The translations under genes and the position numbers were made by a program. From assembly GCA_039621445.1 (NCBI GenBank), contig CP154956.1, positions 12,213,443 to 12,277,442 of the forward strand: a stretch of 64,000 bases of DNA, given 5' to 3'. Below are positions 41,997-53,168 of this stretch, piece by piece (position 1 is the stretch's first letter; each line of letters opens with the position of its first letter). Below the pieces are notes generated by a model. That model had not been told where the DNA came from, ran no database searches, and saw nothing but the letters and a program-made list of their open reading frames with translations. The stretch comes from Euglena gracilis (taxonomy: Eukaryota > Euglenida > Euglenophyceae > Euglenales).

Positions 41997-43868
41997 ACGT
42001 CACACGGTGGTGGGGCGAACCGAATCCACCGACCAGTGGCACAGCCTATTGGATTTGCAGGTCCGCAGGCGGTTATGATAATATACAGCAGGGGTATAGG
42101 ATGGCGGGTGGAAAATGGGCTAGGCCCACCTTCAATAAGTAACGCGAGGGTAGAGAGGCGAGGGGGAGCGGGGAGCTGAGGGGAACGGCAGTGCTGGAAT
42201 GTAGACGGGTCGGGGGCAGGGCAGCGGTACGTGGCTTGACGGGGAGAGTGGCGGTGGGTCGTGGTTGTGTGTGTGTGTGTGTGCTTGTTTTGGGTTTTTT
42301 TTTCCTCCTTACCGGAGAATGTGCTTGGGTTGTAGTTGATGGAAGACTTCGCGTAATAGGGCGATTGCGACGTTCTGGTAGATCTCCGCTTCCTTTAATT
42401 TTCGTTCCGCCCCCTGTTGCCAGGACGAGGTGCGTTTCGCCACCCGGCTCAGGGTTTTGGCTGTCTCGGGCCCCATGCCCCCCCAGGTTCCCAGGGCAAA
42501 GGGCGTGAAGCCCCAGCCTGCCTGCTGGCATGGGATATTGTACTTCTGCTTTTTAGCCTCCTCCCTTCTCTTCCGGAAGGATCTCCACCGTTCGCGGGTG
42601 GCAGTGTGTTCACTCGCCTGCCATCCGTGGCACACGGTGACATCCAGCGCTGTCGGCTTCCCGTCAGACCAACAGTCTAGGAGGAGGTCGGCCGGGCGGA
42701 GGTGGCTATCTCGGGCCGTTGGCAGGGAAACCTCCTTCTGTACCCGCTGTCCGCTGTTAGACAAGGTTTGGAACAGTGCGTCCTGAACAGCGTTGTGGCG
42801 GGTGGCGAAGTTATTCCGCCGACAGCAAAGGAGGTGGTCACCCTCCTTGTCCGGGGGCTGGTTGCATCCCGTGCATGGTTGACTGACGTCGTTCAGCACC
42901 GGGAGACCCAGCCACCACTTCAACCCCAAGGTGTACTCCTCACTGGAGAAAGTGGTGTGGGAGTTGTTGGAGGGGGTTGCTGCCATCCAGCCATGCCCGA
43001 AACCTGTGGCCTGTTCGAGAAGGCGGTTCTGGTCCTGGGGCCGAGCCTGGTCCACCAGGTCATCCATCGTCTTCTTGCCCAGCTCATGATTCCACCATTT
43101 CTGTTTCTGGGCTTCTGGGTCCGCAGACGCGATACGTTGAGGGTTGCTGAGGAAGGTGGTGACCGTGGCGTGGTTTGCCCCTAGCCTGCCCCTGAGGTCG
43201 TCCAGGACAGGCGTAACGAGGGAGGGCTGTGGGGAGGTTGCGTAGCCGGGAACACCAACCCGTCGTGCCCCATCAGAGTAGAAGTCTGCAAGGCAGGAAA
43301 TCCTGGCCGCAGGCTGTGTGAAGGTTGGGATGCGGAGGCCGCAGCCGCCACTTGACAAGGGCAGGGAAGCCTGGGCCCGCTGTTGTGTGTTCAGTGCCGT
43401 GCCCAGGATGTCTTCAAAGGAGTTAAGGATCACCTCAGCACAGCTTCTCACCTGGTCCTGGCTGCCATATGAGTGGGATGCCTGAAGCAGGTGGTTAACC
43501 TTGCAGCCATCCAGACAGCTCCGAAGCAGATGGTGCGCTACCTGAGCGTCGGTGACGGACGTGATGGTGGATGCGGCCTTCTCGATTTTGGCGGCGGCAG
43601 TCTCCCACGCCGTTTGTGTGGTGTCCGTAGACGCTGGGTGGTCAACTGGGATGCCCAGGACGGTGATGCCTTCCCCTAGGGTCCAAGGGACCACTTGCAT
43701 CCTTTCAGAACTCGGCGTGCTCCTGGCTCCCGGGCCCCACATGACGCACTTCTGCAGGTTGAGGCCGAGCCCTATTCGATGGGACTCTTGCATCAAGAAA
43801 CGAATGCAGTGCTCAATCCGGTCTGGAGTCCCTACCAGCAGGCCGTCGTCCAAGTACCAGCTGTTCCA
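41997..43868 (-). mobile_element. LINE B, 3' part (copy 1, cut by the duplication junction)
   Basis: Nearly identical to LINE A, but with Trp (TGG) where A has a stop. Tail ends at 41997. Coding from the RT motif C region at ~43868 to the stop at 42309; 3' UTR 42308-41997. Upstream sequence is replaced by E3 gag at the duplication junction. Confidence 0.85.
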
Positions 43869-45086
43869 CAGCTTTCCGCTCGTCACCAGCTTCAGCTTCC
43901 TCATTCGCCGCCGCAGGACCTCCTTGTCCTCGCCGCCGTTCGCCAGGTCCACCTCCGCGAACAGCACGGCATACTCCACCTCTCCTTTGGCCTCGATCTC
44001 CTCGTCCAGCATCAGCACCGTGGCCTCGTCCAAAGCCGCGCGGAACATGGCGAGGCGCTGGGCTGACGTGATGGAAGGCCACGCCTGCTCGAGTTCCCGA
44101 AGGAACAGGAGCCACCGCCTCCGCCACTGCGGCCAGTCCTCCGGATGCCCGGAGAACCGGCCCGGGTGGAGGCCGATGACGGAGTCCACCAGCGGCGCCG
44201 GGAGGAAGTGCAGGGCCGCTGGCTGGCCCTGCACCGGGGCGATGCGGACCTCTCGCACCGCGGACGCGCTGGCGACGGGGACGGCGGACGGTGTGGTCAG
44301 GCGGGCGATGGAGAGGGACGGCACCCCGCCCCCTCCCGCCGCGGCCTGCTTCCGGACCAGCCGGAGAGCTCGTCGGAGGGTGGACGACGGCTTCTCCTGC
44401 ACCACGGACTCCTCATGCATGGGCTTTTCCATCTGGACCGTTCTTACCTCTGGCACTGGTTGCTGCCGGGCCACCGGCACCGGCTGCTGCTCGGCCGGGG
44501 GTGGCGGAGCCTTGGCGGGCATGGCCGGCACCGCCTTGGCTTGGGAGGATACAATCACCTTCGAGACGATCTGGTCCAGCCGCTGCACGGCTATCACCAC
44601 GGCTTGCGTCTGGACGTTCACCTTCTGCACTTCGGTCTCCACCACCCGGATCTTGTCACCGGGGCTGTCCGCGGCGAGCCGTTGCACGGCCACAGTCAGC
44701 CCTTGGGCTTGGGCTCCCACCTTCTGGATCTCCGTCTCCACCTTCTGGATCCTCCCCACGATCAGCGGCGGCAGCTCAGCGGCCTTTGGCTCCTTGGCCG
44801 CGGCTGCCTCCACCTTGGTGGTGAGGGAGGACACCTGCGCCACTAGGAACTTGACCTGCTCCTTCAGCCAGGCGTTCTCGGCCTGCTGATACTGCAGCTG
44901 CTCCACCAGGCGCGGCGTCACCTCCACCGCCTTGCCCTGCGCCACCGCAGTCGCCTCCACCTTGGCGGTGAAGGCGGACATCTGCACCTCGACGGCGTTG
45001 AGCTTCCCCTGCAGCTGGACGTTCTCGGCCCGCTGCCGCTCCTTCTCTTGCAGCAGCTCCTGCACGGCGGCCTTGAGGTGCGCCAC
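42309..45086 (-). pseudogene. Chimeric Gag-LINE reading frame at the duplication junction
   Basis: A 925-codon frame made by the tandem duplication. Residues 1-~406 are E3 gag (copy 2) down to LKLVTSGKL; from there the LINE B RT motif C (WNSWYLDDGLLVG) through the endonuclease and stop. The junction at 43869-43872 (CAGC) happens to keep the frame. The upstream gag is broken by a one-base deletion near 45086, so no full gag start leads into it. Expression is unlikely but not excluded. Confidence 0.75.
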
Positions 45087-45885
45087 TCCACCAGCTCGGC
45101 TAGTCCACTCGTCGGTACGCCGCTCTTCACCGCCATCACAGCGGCCGCGGCGTTGCCTTCCGCCCCTTCACCTTCGCCCGGATCCTTCGCAGATCTTCGC
45201 TGAAGTCTCCGAGTGCGTCGTGGGTGTACTTCTCCACTCTTGTCATCCGCTCCTCCGCCGTGGCCACCATGGGCATGAGCTTGTGGAGTTGTGATATTCC
45301 TTGATGTAGTCTGACGATGTCGTCCTTCACCTTCACCACGTTCTCCATCAGGTCCACGTGGGCCCCTTCTTGGGCCGCCATCCTTTTCTTCAGCTCTTGC
45401 ACCGCCACTCCTTGCTCGTCCACCTTGTCCTTCACGGCGGCGGCCATTTGCACGGCCGCCCAGCTGTCCCACATCTCCTTCGCCTTGGAGCCGATGAAGT
45501 CGACGGTGTTGCAGAGGCGGTCCATCCGCGTCTGCAACGCAGCGTATGCAGCCTCCCACTCGGGGGGGCCCTGCATGGTCTCGTCCGGCTTCTCCTCGGT
45601 GTCGTACATCTCGCTCTGGTCTGCGCCCGCCAGCCACTCCTCGTCGTCATCACGAGGACCTTCTCCCCGGCGTTGTTGATCACCTTCTCCTTCTCCTTCA
45701 CCCTCATCATCTCCTTCGTCATCGGAGAGGCCCAGCCGCGGCACCTTGTGCGGCCGGACCGAGGATGCGGGGGTGCGTAAGTGCGGGTGCACGGCGGTGG
45801 TGCTCGGGTGTTCGGGGGGGGACCGGTAGGGAGGCGGCACTCCCACCGGTGCGGCGATGGCTGCTTGGCTGGACGACGACGCCAT
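43870..45885 (-). pseudogene. E3 Gag, copy 2 (truncated)
   Basis: Copy of 33004-35021. ATG at 45885. Two one-base deletions relative to copy 1, near 45166 (cgccccttc) and near 45086 (gcgccactcc), split the frame into 45909-45136 and 45086-42309. The C-terminus is replaced by LINE B. Confidence 0.8.
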
Positions 45886-45930
45886 CTGCGACGGCGAAGG
45901 CCCTGCCACCGGTACAGGTGGCAGAGCATG

Positions 45931-47109
45931 GTGTCAATGGGAGGTTGGGGTGGCAAAGTGTTTTTGGATGTCCAGACAAAACTGACAAAACTGCTGCAAA
46001 CATGGGAGCTGAAAGTAGCACTCAATGGTTGGCAGATGGGGGGCCCTTTGCAGGCCCAAGGCCTTTGCAAGCCACTGGAGCAAAAAGGTTTCAGGGGGGG
46101 GGGCCTTTGCAGGCCCAGGGCCTTTGCACGCCACTGGAGCAAAACGGTGCAATTGGTTGAAGTGGTGTCACAGGGGGGCCTTTGCAGGCCAAGGGAATTT
46201 ACACAGTGGGGGAAAATTGTGTCAATGGGAGGTTGGGGTTGCAAATTGTTTTTGGATGTCCAGTCAAAACTGCTGCAAACATTGGAGCTGAAAGTAGCAC
46301 CCAATGGTTGGCAGATGGGGGGCCCTTGCAGGCCCAGGGCCTTTGCAAGCCACTGGAGCAAAAAGGTTTCAGGGAGGGCCTTTGCAGGCCCACGGCCTTT
46401 GCAGGCCACTGGAGCAAAATGGTGCAATTGGTTGAAATGGTGTCACAGGGGGGGCATTTGCAGGCCCAGGGAATTTGCACAGTGCAGGAAATGGTGTCAA
46501 TGGGAGTTTGGGGTGGCAAAGTGTTTTTGGATGTCCAGTCCAAACTGCTGCAAACACGGGAGCTGAAGTAGCACTCAATGGTTGGCAGATGGGGGGCCCT
46601 TGCAGGCCTAGGGCCACTGGAGCAAAAAGGTTTCAGGGTGGGGCCTTTGCAAGCCCAGGACCTTTGCAGGCCACTGGAGCAAAATGGTTCAATTGGTTGA
46701 AATGGTGCAAAAGGGGGGCCTTTGCAGGCCCAAGGAATTTGCACAGTGGGGGAAAATGGTGTCAGTGGGAGGTTGGGGTGGCAAAGTGTTTTTGGGTGTC
46801 CAGACAAAACTGACAAAACTGCTGCCAACATGGGAGCTGAAAGTAGCACTGAATGGTTGGCAGATGGGGGGCCCTTTGCAGGCCCAGGGCCTTTGCAAGC
46901 CACTGGAGCAAAAAGGTTTCAGGGGGGGGGCCTTTGCAGGCCCAGGGCCTTTGCAGGCCACTGGAGCAAAATGGTGCAATTGGTTGAAGTGGTGTCAAAG
47001 GGGGGCCTTTGCAGGCCCGGGGAATTTGCACAGTGGGGGAAAATGGTGTCAATGGGAGGTTGGGGTGGCAAAATGTTTTTGGATGTCAAGTCAAAACTGC
47101 TACAAAACG
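45931..47109. repeat. ~270-290-bp tandem repeat (copy 2)
   Basis: Copy of 35067-36245, nearly identical, same unit number. Confidence 0.88.
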
Positions 47110-47238
47110 TGTCACCGCTTTTGGTGTAACATGTGCTGTGAAACCTCAGGGTTTGCCCTTGCAGTTGGACAAAAGTTTTAAATGCAATGCAAAAAAGCAG
47201 AAGAGAATACATTCGAGCTGTAAGTGGCACTTAATGGC

Positions 47239-47374
47239 AGATGGTAGATGGGGGGCCTTTGCAGGCCCAATGGGGGGGGCCTTTGCAAGCCCAATGGGGG
47301 GGCCTTTGCCGGCCCAATGGGGGGGGCCTTTGCAGACCCAATGGGAGGGGCCTTTGCAGGCCCAAAAGGAACCA
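47239..47374. repeat. ~29-bp tandem repeat (copy 2)
   Basis: Copy of 36375-36510; one unit differs (gggagggg). Confidence 0.85.
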
Positions 47375-47375
47375 G

Positions 47376-47696
47376 CAGGGCTGAGAAGCCCAGAAAGTTA
47401 GCAGCATGTCGAACTTCTGGAGCTGCAGATAAGGGCTGAGAAGCCCACTTCACCAAAGGACTTGTCCTCGAACTTCACTGCACCTTGGTCTCGGCTTTGA
47501 ACTTGAACTTGTACTTGAACCCTTGTTCCTTGAACTTGATACCAGTACTTGTAACTTGAATAGTTCTTGTAACTTGAACTTCACCATGTGCTTGCACTTC
47601 ACCAGCACTTGCAGCTTGAACCCCTCCAGGGGCTTTCACTTCTCGGCCATGTGATATCTCGAAAAAAAATAGACAAAGACATTGACACTCAGAAAG
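47376..47696 (-). pseudogene. Retrocopy headed by a spliced leader (copy 2)
   Basis: Copy of 36512-36832, with the same 12-nt insertion in the SL and the same LINE D junction. Confidence 0.75.
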
Positions 47697-47700
47697 AAGA

Positions 47701-48612
47701 ACGGTGGTGGGGCGAAGCGAATCCACCGACCAGTGGCACAGCCTACCTGGATTTGAAGAGTTCAGGGGAGTAAGGCTATGTACAGAGGCAACAGTCTGTG
47801 CACGCTGATGAAGGGAGGGAAGGTAAAAGGGGCGAGCTTAGAGAATAGTATAAGGCGCGAGGTGCGGGGGCAGGTAAGAGGGGTGAGCTTTGCGAAAAGA
47901 TCTCGTCATGCTGCGGGTGCAAAGGCGATTTATAATCCTGTTCTCGACCTCCGCAATTCTGATTGGACATTGAGATCTGGATTGGGTGGACGGGCCATTC
48001 GTTTCCTACTGCACCAGGTTCGGGTCAGGAGGTGCGCTTGAAGAGGTTGTATGGTGGACCTGGCTGGCACTTCCCTCACGGAGGTTCAGCCCCCCTTCGA
48101 TTCTGTGCCACTTCTGCACCTCCACGGTGGACGTCCGGAGAGAGTTCTCGGCTTTTGGTATTCCATTTCGGGTGTTTGGAGCTCAGCCTCGGGGCTATGA
48201 AGTACAGTAGGGTTTATGAGATTCAGGGACGCAATGGTCAGAGAGCTCTTCGGGGCATTGTCCCCAAACCAATTGTCGTCCAACCTCCCGGGCCAGAGTC
48301 ATGCTTATTCCTTGCCAGCAGGTCTCCTCGACGCCCCTCCTCTCCCAGGCGTCGTGTTGGCCTGCTAGCAGCTTGATGCAGTTACCAACAAAGGTGAGTG
48401 CACCATCCCCCATGCCACCATAACAGTCCAAGACAAAGGGTATGAATGTCCAGCCTCTGCATTGGCAACCATCTCCATACTTCTTTATGTTGTCCTGCTC
48501 TTGTTCGTCATGCCACTTGCCAATATCCTCCAAGCCAGCGCGATTACGCGAAGGCGCAAGTGGGTGACGAATGGTGACGTTGACAAAGACATCCTCCGGG
48601 AGGTGGGAAAAC
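47701..48612 (-). pseudogene. LINE D fragment (copy 2)
   Basis: Copy of 36837-37748; endonuclease-end frame at 48195-48614, then 3' UTR and conserved tail ending at the SL sequence. Confidence 0.75.
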
Positions 48613-48920
48613 ACGTCACACGGTGGTGGGGTGAACCGAATCCACCGACCAGTGGCACAGCCTACTGGATTTGCAGGTCCGCAGGCGGTTATGATAATTT
48701 ACAGCAAGGGTATAGGATGGCGGGTGGAAAATGGGCTAGGTCCACCTTCAATAAGTAACGCGAGGGTAGAGAGGCGAGGGGGAGCGGGGAGCTGAGGGGA
48801 ACGGCAGTGCTGGAATGTAGAGGGGTCGGGGGCAGAGCAGCGGTACGTGGCTTGACGGGGAGAGTGGCGGTGGGTCGTGGTTGTGTGTGTGTGTGCTTGT
48901 TTTGGGTTTTTTTTTCCTCC

Positions 48921-51900
48921 TTACCGGAGAATGTGCTTGGGTTGTAGGAGATGGAAGACTTCGCGTAATAGGGCGATTGCGACGTTCTGGTAGGTCTCCG
49001 CTTCCTTTAATTCTCGTTCCGCCCCCTGTTGCCAGGACGAGGCGCGTTTCGCCACCCGGCTCAGGGTTTTGGCTGTCTCGGGCCCCATGCCCCCCCAGGT
49101 TCCCAGGGCAAAGGGCGTGAAGCCCCAGCCTGCCTGCTGGCATGGGATATTGTACTTCTGCTTTTTAGCCTCCTCCCTTCTCTTCAGGAAGGATCTCCAC
49201 CGTTCGCGGGTGGCAGTGTGTTCACTCGCCTGCCATCCGTGGCACACGGTGACATCCAGCGCTGTCGGCTTCCCGTCAGACCAACAGTCTAGGAGGAGGT
49301 CGGCCGGGCGGAGGTGGCTATCTCGGGCCGTTGGCAGGGAAACCTCCTTCTGTACCCGCTGTCCCTTGTTGGACAAGGTTTGGAACAGTGCGTCCTGAAC
49401 AGCGTTGTGGCGGGTGGCGAAGTTATTCCGCCGACAGCAAAGGAGGTGGTCACCCTCCTTGTCCGGGGGCTGGTTGCATCCCGTGCATGGTTGACTGACG
49501 TCGTTCAGCACCGGGAGACCCAGCCACCACTTCAACCCCAAGGTGTACTCCTCACTGGAGAAAGTGGTGTGGGAGTTGTTGGAGGGGGTTGCTGCCATCC
49601 AGCCATGCCCGAAACCTGTGGCCTGTTCGAGAAGGCGGTTCTGGTCCTGGGGCCGAGCCTGGTCCACCAGGTCATCCATCGTCTTCTTGCCCAGCTCATG
49701 ATTCCACCATTTCTGTTTCTGGGCTTCTGGGTCCGCAGACGCGATACGTTGAGGGTTGCTGAGGAAGGTGGTGACCGTGGCGTGGTTTGCCCCTAGCCTG
49801 CCCCTGAGGTCGTCCAGGACAGGCGTAACGAGGGAGGGCTGTGGGGAGGTTGCGTAGCCGGGAACACCAACCCGTCGTGCCCCATCAGAGTAGAAGTCTG
49901 CAAGGCAGGAAATCCTGGCCGCAGGCTGTGTGAAGGTTGGGATGCGGAGGCCGCAGCCGCCACTTGACAAGGGCAGGGAAGCCTGGGCCCGCTGTTGTGT
50001 GTTCAGTGCCGTGCCCAGGATGTCTTCAAAGGAGTTAAGGATCACCTCAGCACAGCTTCTCACCTGGTCCTGGCTGCCATATGAGTGGGATGCCTGAAGC
50101 AGGTGGTTAACCTTGCAGCCATCCAGACAGCTCCGAAGCAGATGGTGCGCTACCTGAGCGTCGGTGACAGACGTGATGGTGGATGCGGCCTTCTCGATTT
50201 TGGCGGCGGCAGTCTCTCACGCCGTTTGTGTGGTGTCCGTAGACGCTGGGTGGCCAACTGGGATGCCCAGGACGGTGATGCCTTCCCCTAGGGTCCAAGG
50301 GACCACTTGCATCCTTTCAGAACTCGGCGTGCTCCTGGCTCCCGGGCCCCACATGACGCACTTCTGCAGGTTGAGGCCGAGCCCAATTCGATGGGACTCT
50401 TGCATCAAGAAACGAATGCAGTGCTCAATCCGGTCTGGAGTCCCGACCAGCAGGCCGTCGTCCAAGTACCAGCTGTTCCACAGCAACTGACGTTGGTGAT
50501 TTGTTCCAGTAGAGGCTGTAGCGCGAGCGCGAACCCTATGGGGCCCAATGGGCAGCCCTGGTGGGTGCCTCTCTGTGACAGGATGGAGCGACCACCGCAG
50601 AACAAGGGAACGTGCCCACTGTACGCGAATCTCAGAAAGTTGAACAGGCTGGGGGTGCGTGTTTCCGCCTCCGTCAGAATTGCTCCTCGGTCCACCGTGT
50701 TGAACGCATTGGAGTAGTCCGCCTGGAGAGAAACCCAGGGCGACGTGTCCCCCAGCTGAATGACCAGGTGTTGCATACCCAAAGCGACGGCCTCAGCCGC
50801 GTTTCGTACCCCAACCCCAACTTGGGTAGGGGCGAGGGTTGCGACATCGGATCTGGCGTTTGGTGTCTGGAGCAGGGCTTTCCCCACCAAGCGACGTATA
50901 GTTTCCCCAACCGCCACCGGGCGTATCCCGTTATCCATTTTGCGGAGCGGCGTTAGGTTCGCACAGCACCAGGCCGCGGCGTGGTGGGGCGGTAGCTGGC
51001 CGTCCACCCAGACTTGGGTCAGGAGTGCGAGGGCCGTGATCAGCCTTGCTCCTCGACCTGGTCTCCGCAGGCAGTCTTGGAGGTGGCTTGGTCGCAACCC
51101 AGATGGCCCCGGCGCCGATCCCCGTGGGAAGCGACGGATGGCATCCTTCAGTCGGTCCTCCCACTCAGGGGTGTGGTTCTCGGGGAAAGGGCGGACATGA
51201 CGCGGCAGGCGGTTGGTGTCAACATTCCTGCCGGCGGGGTGTAGCTTTTCCAGGGCGCCCCAGACCTCTGGGTCGTCCGGTTGGTGCGCACCCTCGGACA
51301 GCAGAATCTGAACAGCCTTTGCAGAAGCCCCCTCTGCGGTGAGGGTGCGTACGCGTCTCGTCATTGCTTCGCTGAGGGCGGTGGGCTGTGTCCTGGAACG
51401 TTTTTCTGCCCTGGTCTCCACAATGGAGTGTCGTGACTGGGTGTCCTTTTGGGCTTCTGTCAGCAGGGTAGCGTAATCCCCTTCGCGGAATATTCTGGCG
51501 CGTCGCAGTAGGATGGACTCCAGTTCTGCTGGTGGCAGTGGTTTGGTTGCTGATGCCGGGCGGAGGACAAGCTTGGGGAAGGAGAGCACGGCGAACAATG
51601 CCGCGTCCGTGGGTGCTCGGACGTATGCCGTGATGGCGTCTGCCATGGTGTCAAAGACAGGTTGTTGGCAGGCCGAGGGCAGGTGGAGGAGGGTCGGAAT
51701 TCTCTGTTGGAGAAGGTGGGTTATGTCGCAGGGGGGAGCGCCAACCACCAGACTGTGCGCAGGCTGTCCTCGGAGATTGGACTCCTGGCCGGCACTGTCG
51801 ATGACCATCGCCGCGTCACGTTCCGGGTGAGCGAGCTCCAGGAAAAGGTTGTCATGTTCCCTGGCCTCAGTTGCGGTTGGCGCGCCGCGGGGGGATGGCG

Positions 51901-52028
51901 GTGCTGGGCGCTTGGCCGGCCCAGGGTTCTCCACAACATCCCCACAGGTGAGGAGGCTACCCCGTCCACGGTTGGTCCCCAAGGTGGAGGGACCGCCCAG
52001 TGACGGACTACGCCGGTCGTTTTTGATG
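48921..52028 (-). pseudogene. LINE A' RT / REL-endonuclease polyprotein
   Basis: As in LINE A: frames 51982-50405, 50486-50217 and 50063-48921. A few substitutions separate it from LINE A, for example caccctcggac for catcctcggac near 51290. The 2A-like motif DVVENPGP is at 51940-51917. Confidence 0.8.
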
Positions 52029-52848
52029 CCGGGTGGACCGGCGCTGTCTCAGCCGGTGGTGCTTGTACAGCACCAAGGAGGGATCGTGGGGTGGGGTTCA
52101 GCCGGAAGGCCGGCCGGAGAAGTGGTGTTTTGGGTGCGGCGAAGTGTTGGGGAAGTAGCGTGGGACAGTCCCATGGCCATTGCCACAGTCCACAGCGTTG
52201 GCACCAGTGGGGTGAGGTGCCCCGGATGTCCCAGAGGGCGTCGTGGTGGATCAGGAAAGTCCGGCCCGCGTAGTCCCCCAGGTGGAATGTTTCCCCGCCG
52301 TGACAGGCGGTTCGCTTTCTGATGAGGCGGTGCTGTCCCAGGGAGAGGAGGGGCACGAGCGGATACGGTGTGTGCGAGGCACGATGCGGACGTTCCGAGT
52401 AGCTTGCGCGGGAGACGGGCCTCACTGGCCCCAGGGCACTGCTCAGTGGAGGGTGGCCTGGGTGGTGTATCCGCAGGGCCACAGTTGCCCAGCCTGGGGT
52501 CGGGAGCAGTGCCGTCCCCCTGGCCCGATAGATAGGGCACCGTGGCAGGGTCAAGCTGCCCGAGGAGATGCTCCGAAGGCCAGCCAGCACATTGGACCAG
52601 TCTGGTGCGAGGAGGATGATGTTGCCCCCATGGCGGAGGACGTGCTCAAGAACACGAGGGAGCAAGGAAAAAGGCGGGTTGCACCAAATTGGATTCGGCA
52701 GGAACCAGTTCTGGAGGAAGGCGTCCTCCCTTTGTGACCAGAAGTGGGCTAGCTGTGTGCTGTTCTGGTCGGCGAAGGCGTCGATGGTGGGCGGGTTGTC
52801 CGGCGAAAGGGCCCGGACTACGACCTGGAACCACGGGGGGTCCAGCAT
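52012..52848 (-). pseudogene. LINE A' upstream ORF, N6-methyltransferase-like
   Basis: Copy of 41150-41986 with the same IDAFADQN, NPPF and APDW motifs. In this copy the open frame extends upstream through the LINE B' 3' UTR (to 53391), giving a longer but meaningless N-terminus. Confidence 0.6.
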
Positions 52849-53168
52849 AAAATTAGCAACGTCACACGGTGGTGGGGCGAACCGAATCCACCGACCAGTG
52901 GCACAGCCTATTGGATTTGCAGGTCCGCAGGCGGTTATGATAATATACAGCAGGGGTATAGGATGGCGGGTGGAAAATGGGCTAGGCCCACCTTCAATAA
53001 GTAACGCGAGGGTAGAGAGGCGAGGGGGAGCGGGGAGCTGAGGGGAACGGCAGTGCTGGAATGTAGACGGGTCGGGGGCAGGGCAGCGGTACGTGGCTTG
53101 ACGGGGAGAGTGGCGGTGGGTCGTGGTTGTGTGTGTGTGTGTGCTTGTTTTGGGTTTTTTTTTCCTCC

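Larger units (their letters stand above)
33003..43868. repeat. 10.87-kb direct tandem duplication, copy 1
   Basis: Left end in the E3 gag, right end inside the RT of LINE B. Copy 2 follows directly at 43869. Corresponding points are 10,860-10,866 bp apart throughout. The breakpoints share only CAGC (33003-33006, 39619-39622 in LINE A, and the junction at 43869-43872). Confidence 0.93.
48613..52858 (-). mobile_element. LINE A' (copy 2)
   Basis: Copy of LINE A including the endonuclease, RT, 2A-like motif and methyltransferase-like ORF. It shares LINE A's stop codon near 50216-50218 and the RT frameshift near 50480. The upstream ORF frame here reads on into the LINE B' tail, up to 53391. Confidence 0.85.

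Noticed and set aside
43552-44889. 445-codon plus-strand frame opposite E3 gag and LINE B
   Set aside because: Antisense shadow crossing the duplication junction; Ser/Thr/Ala-rich with no homology I recognise.
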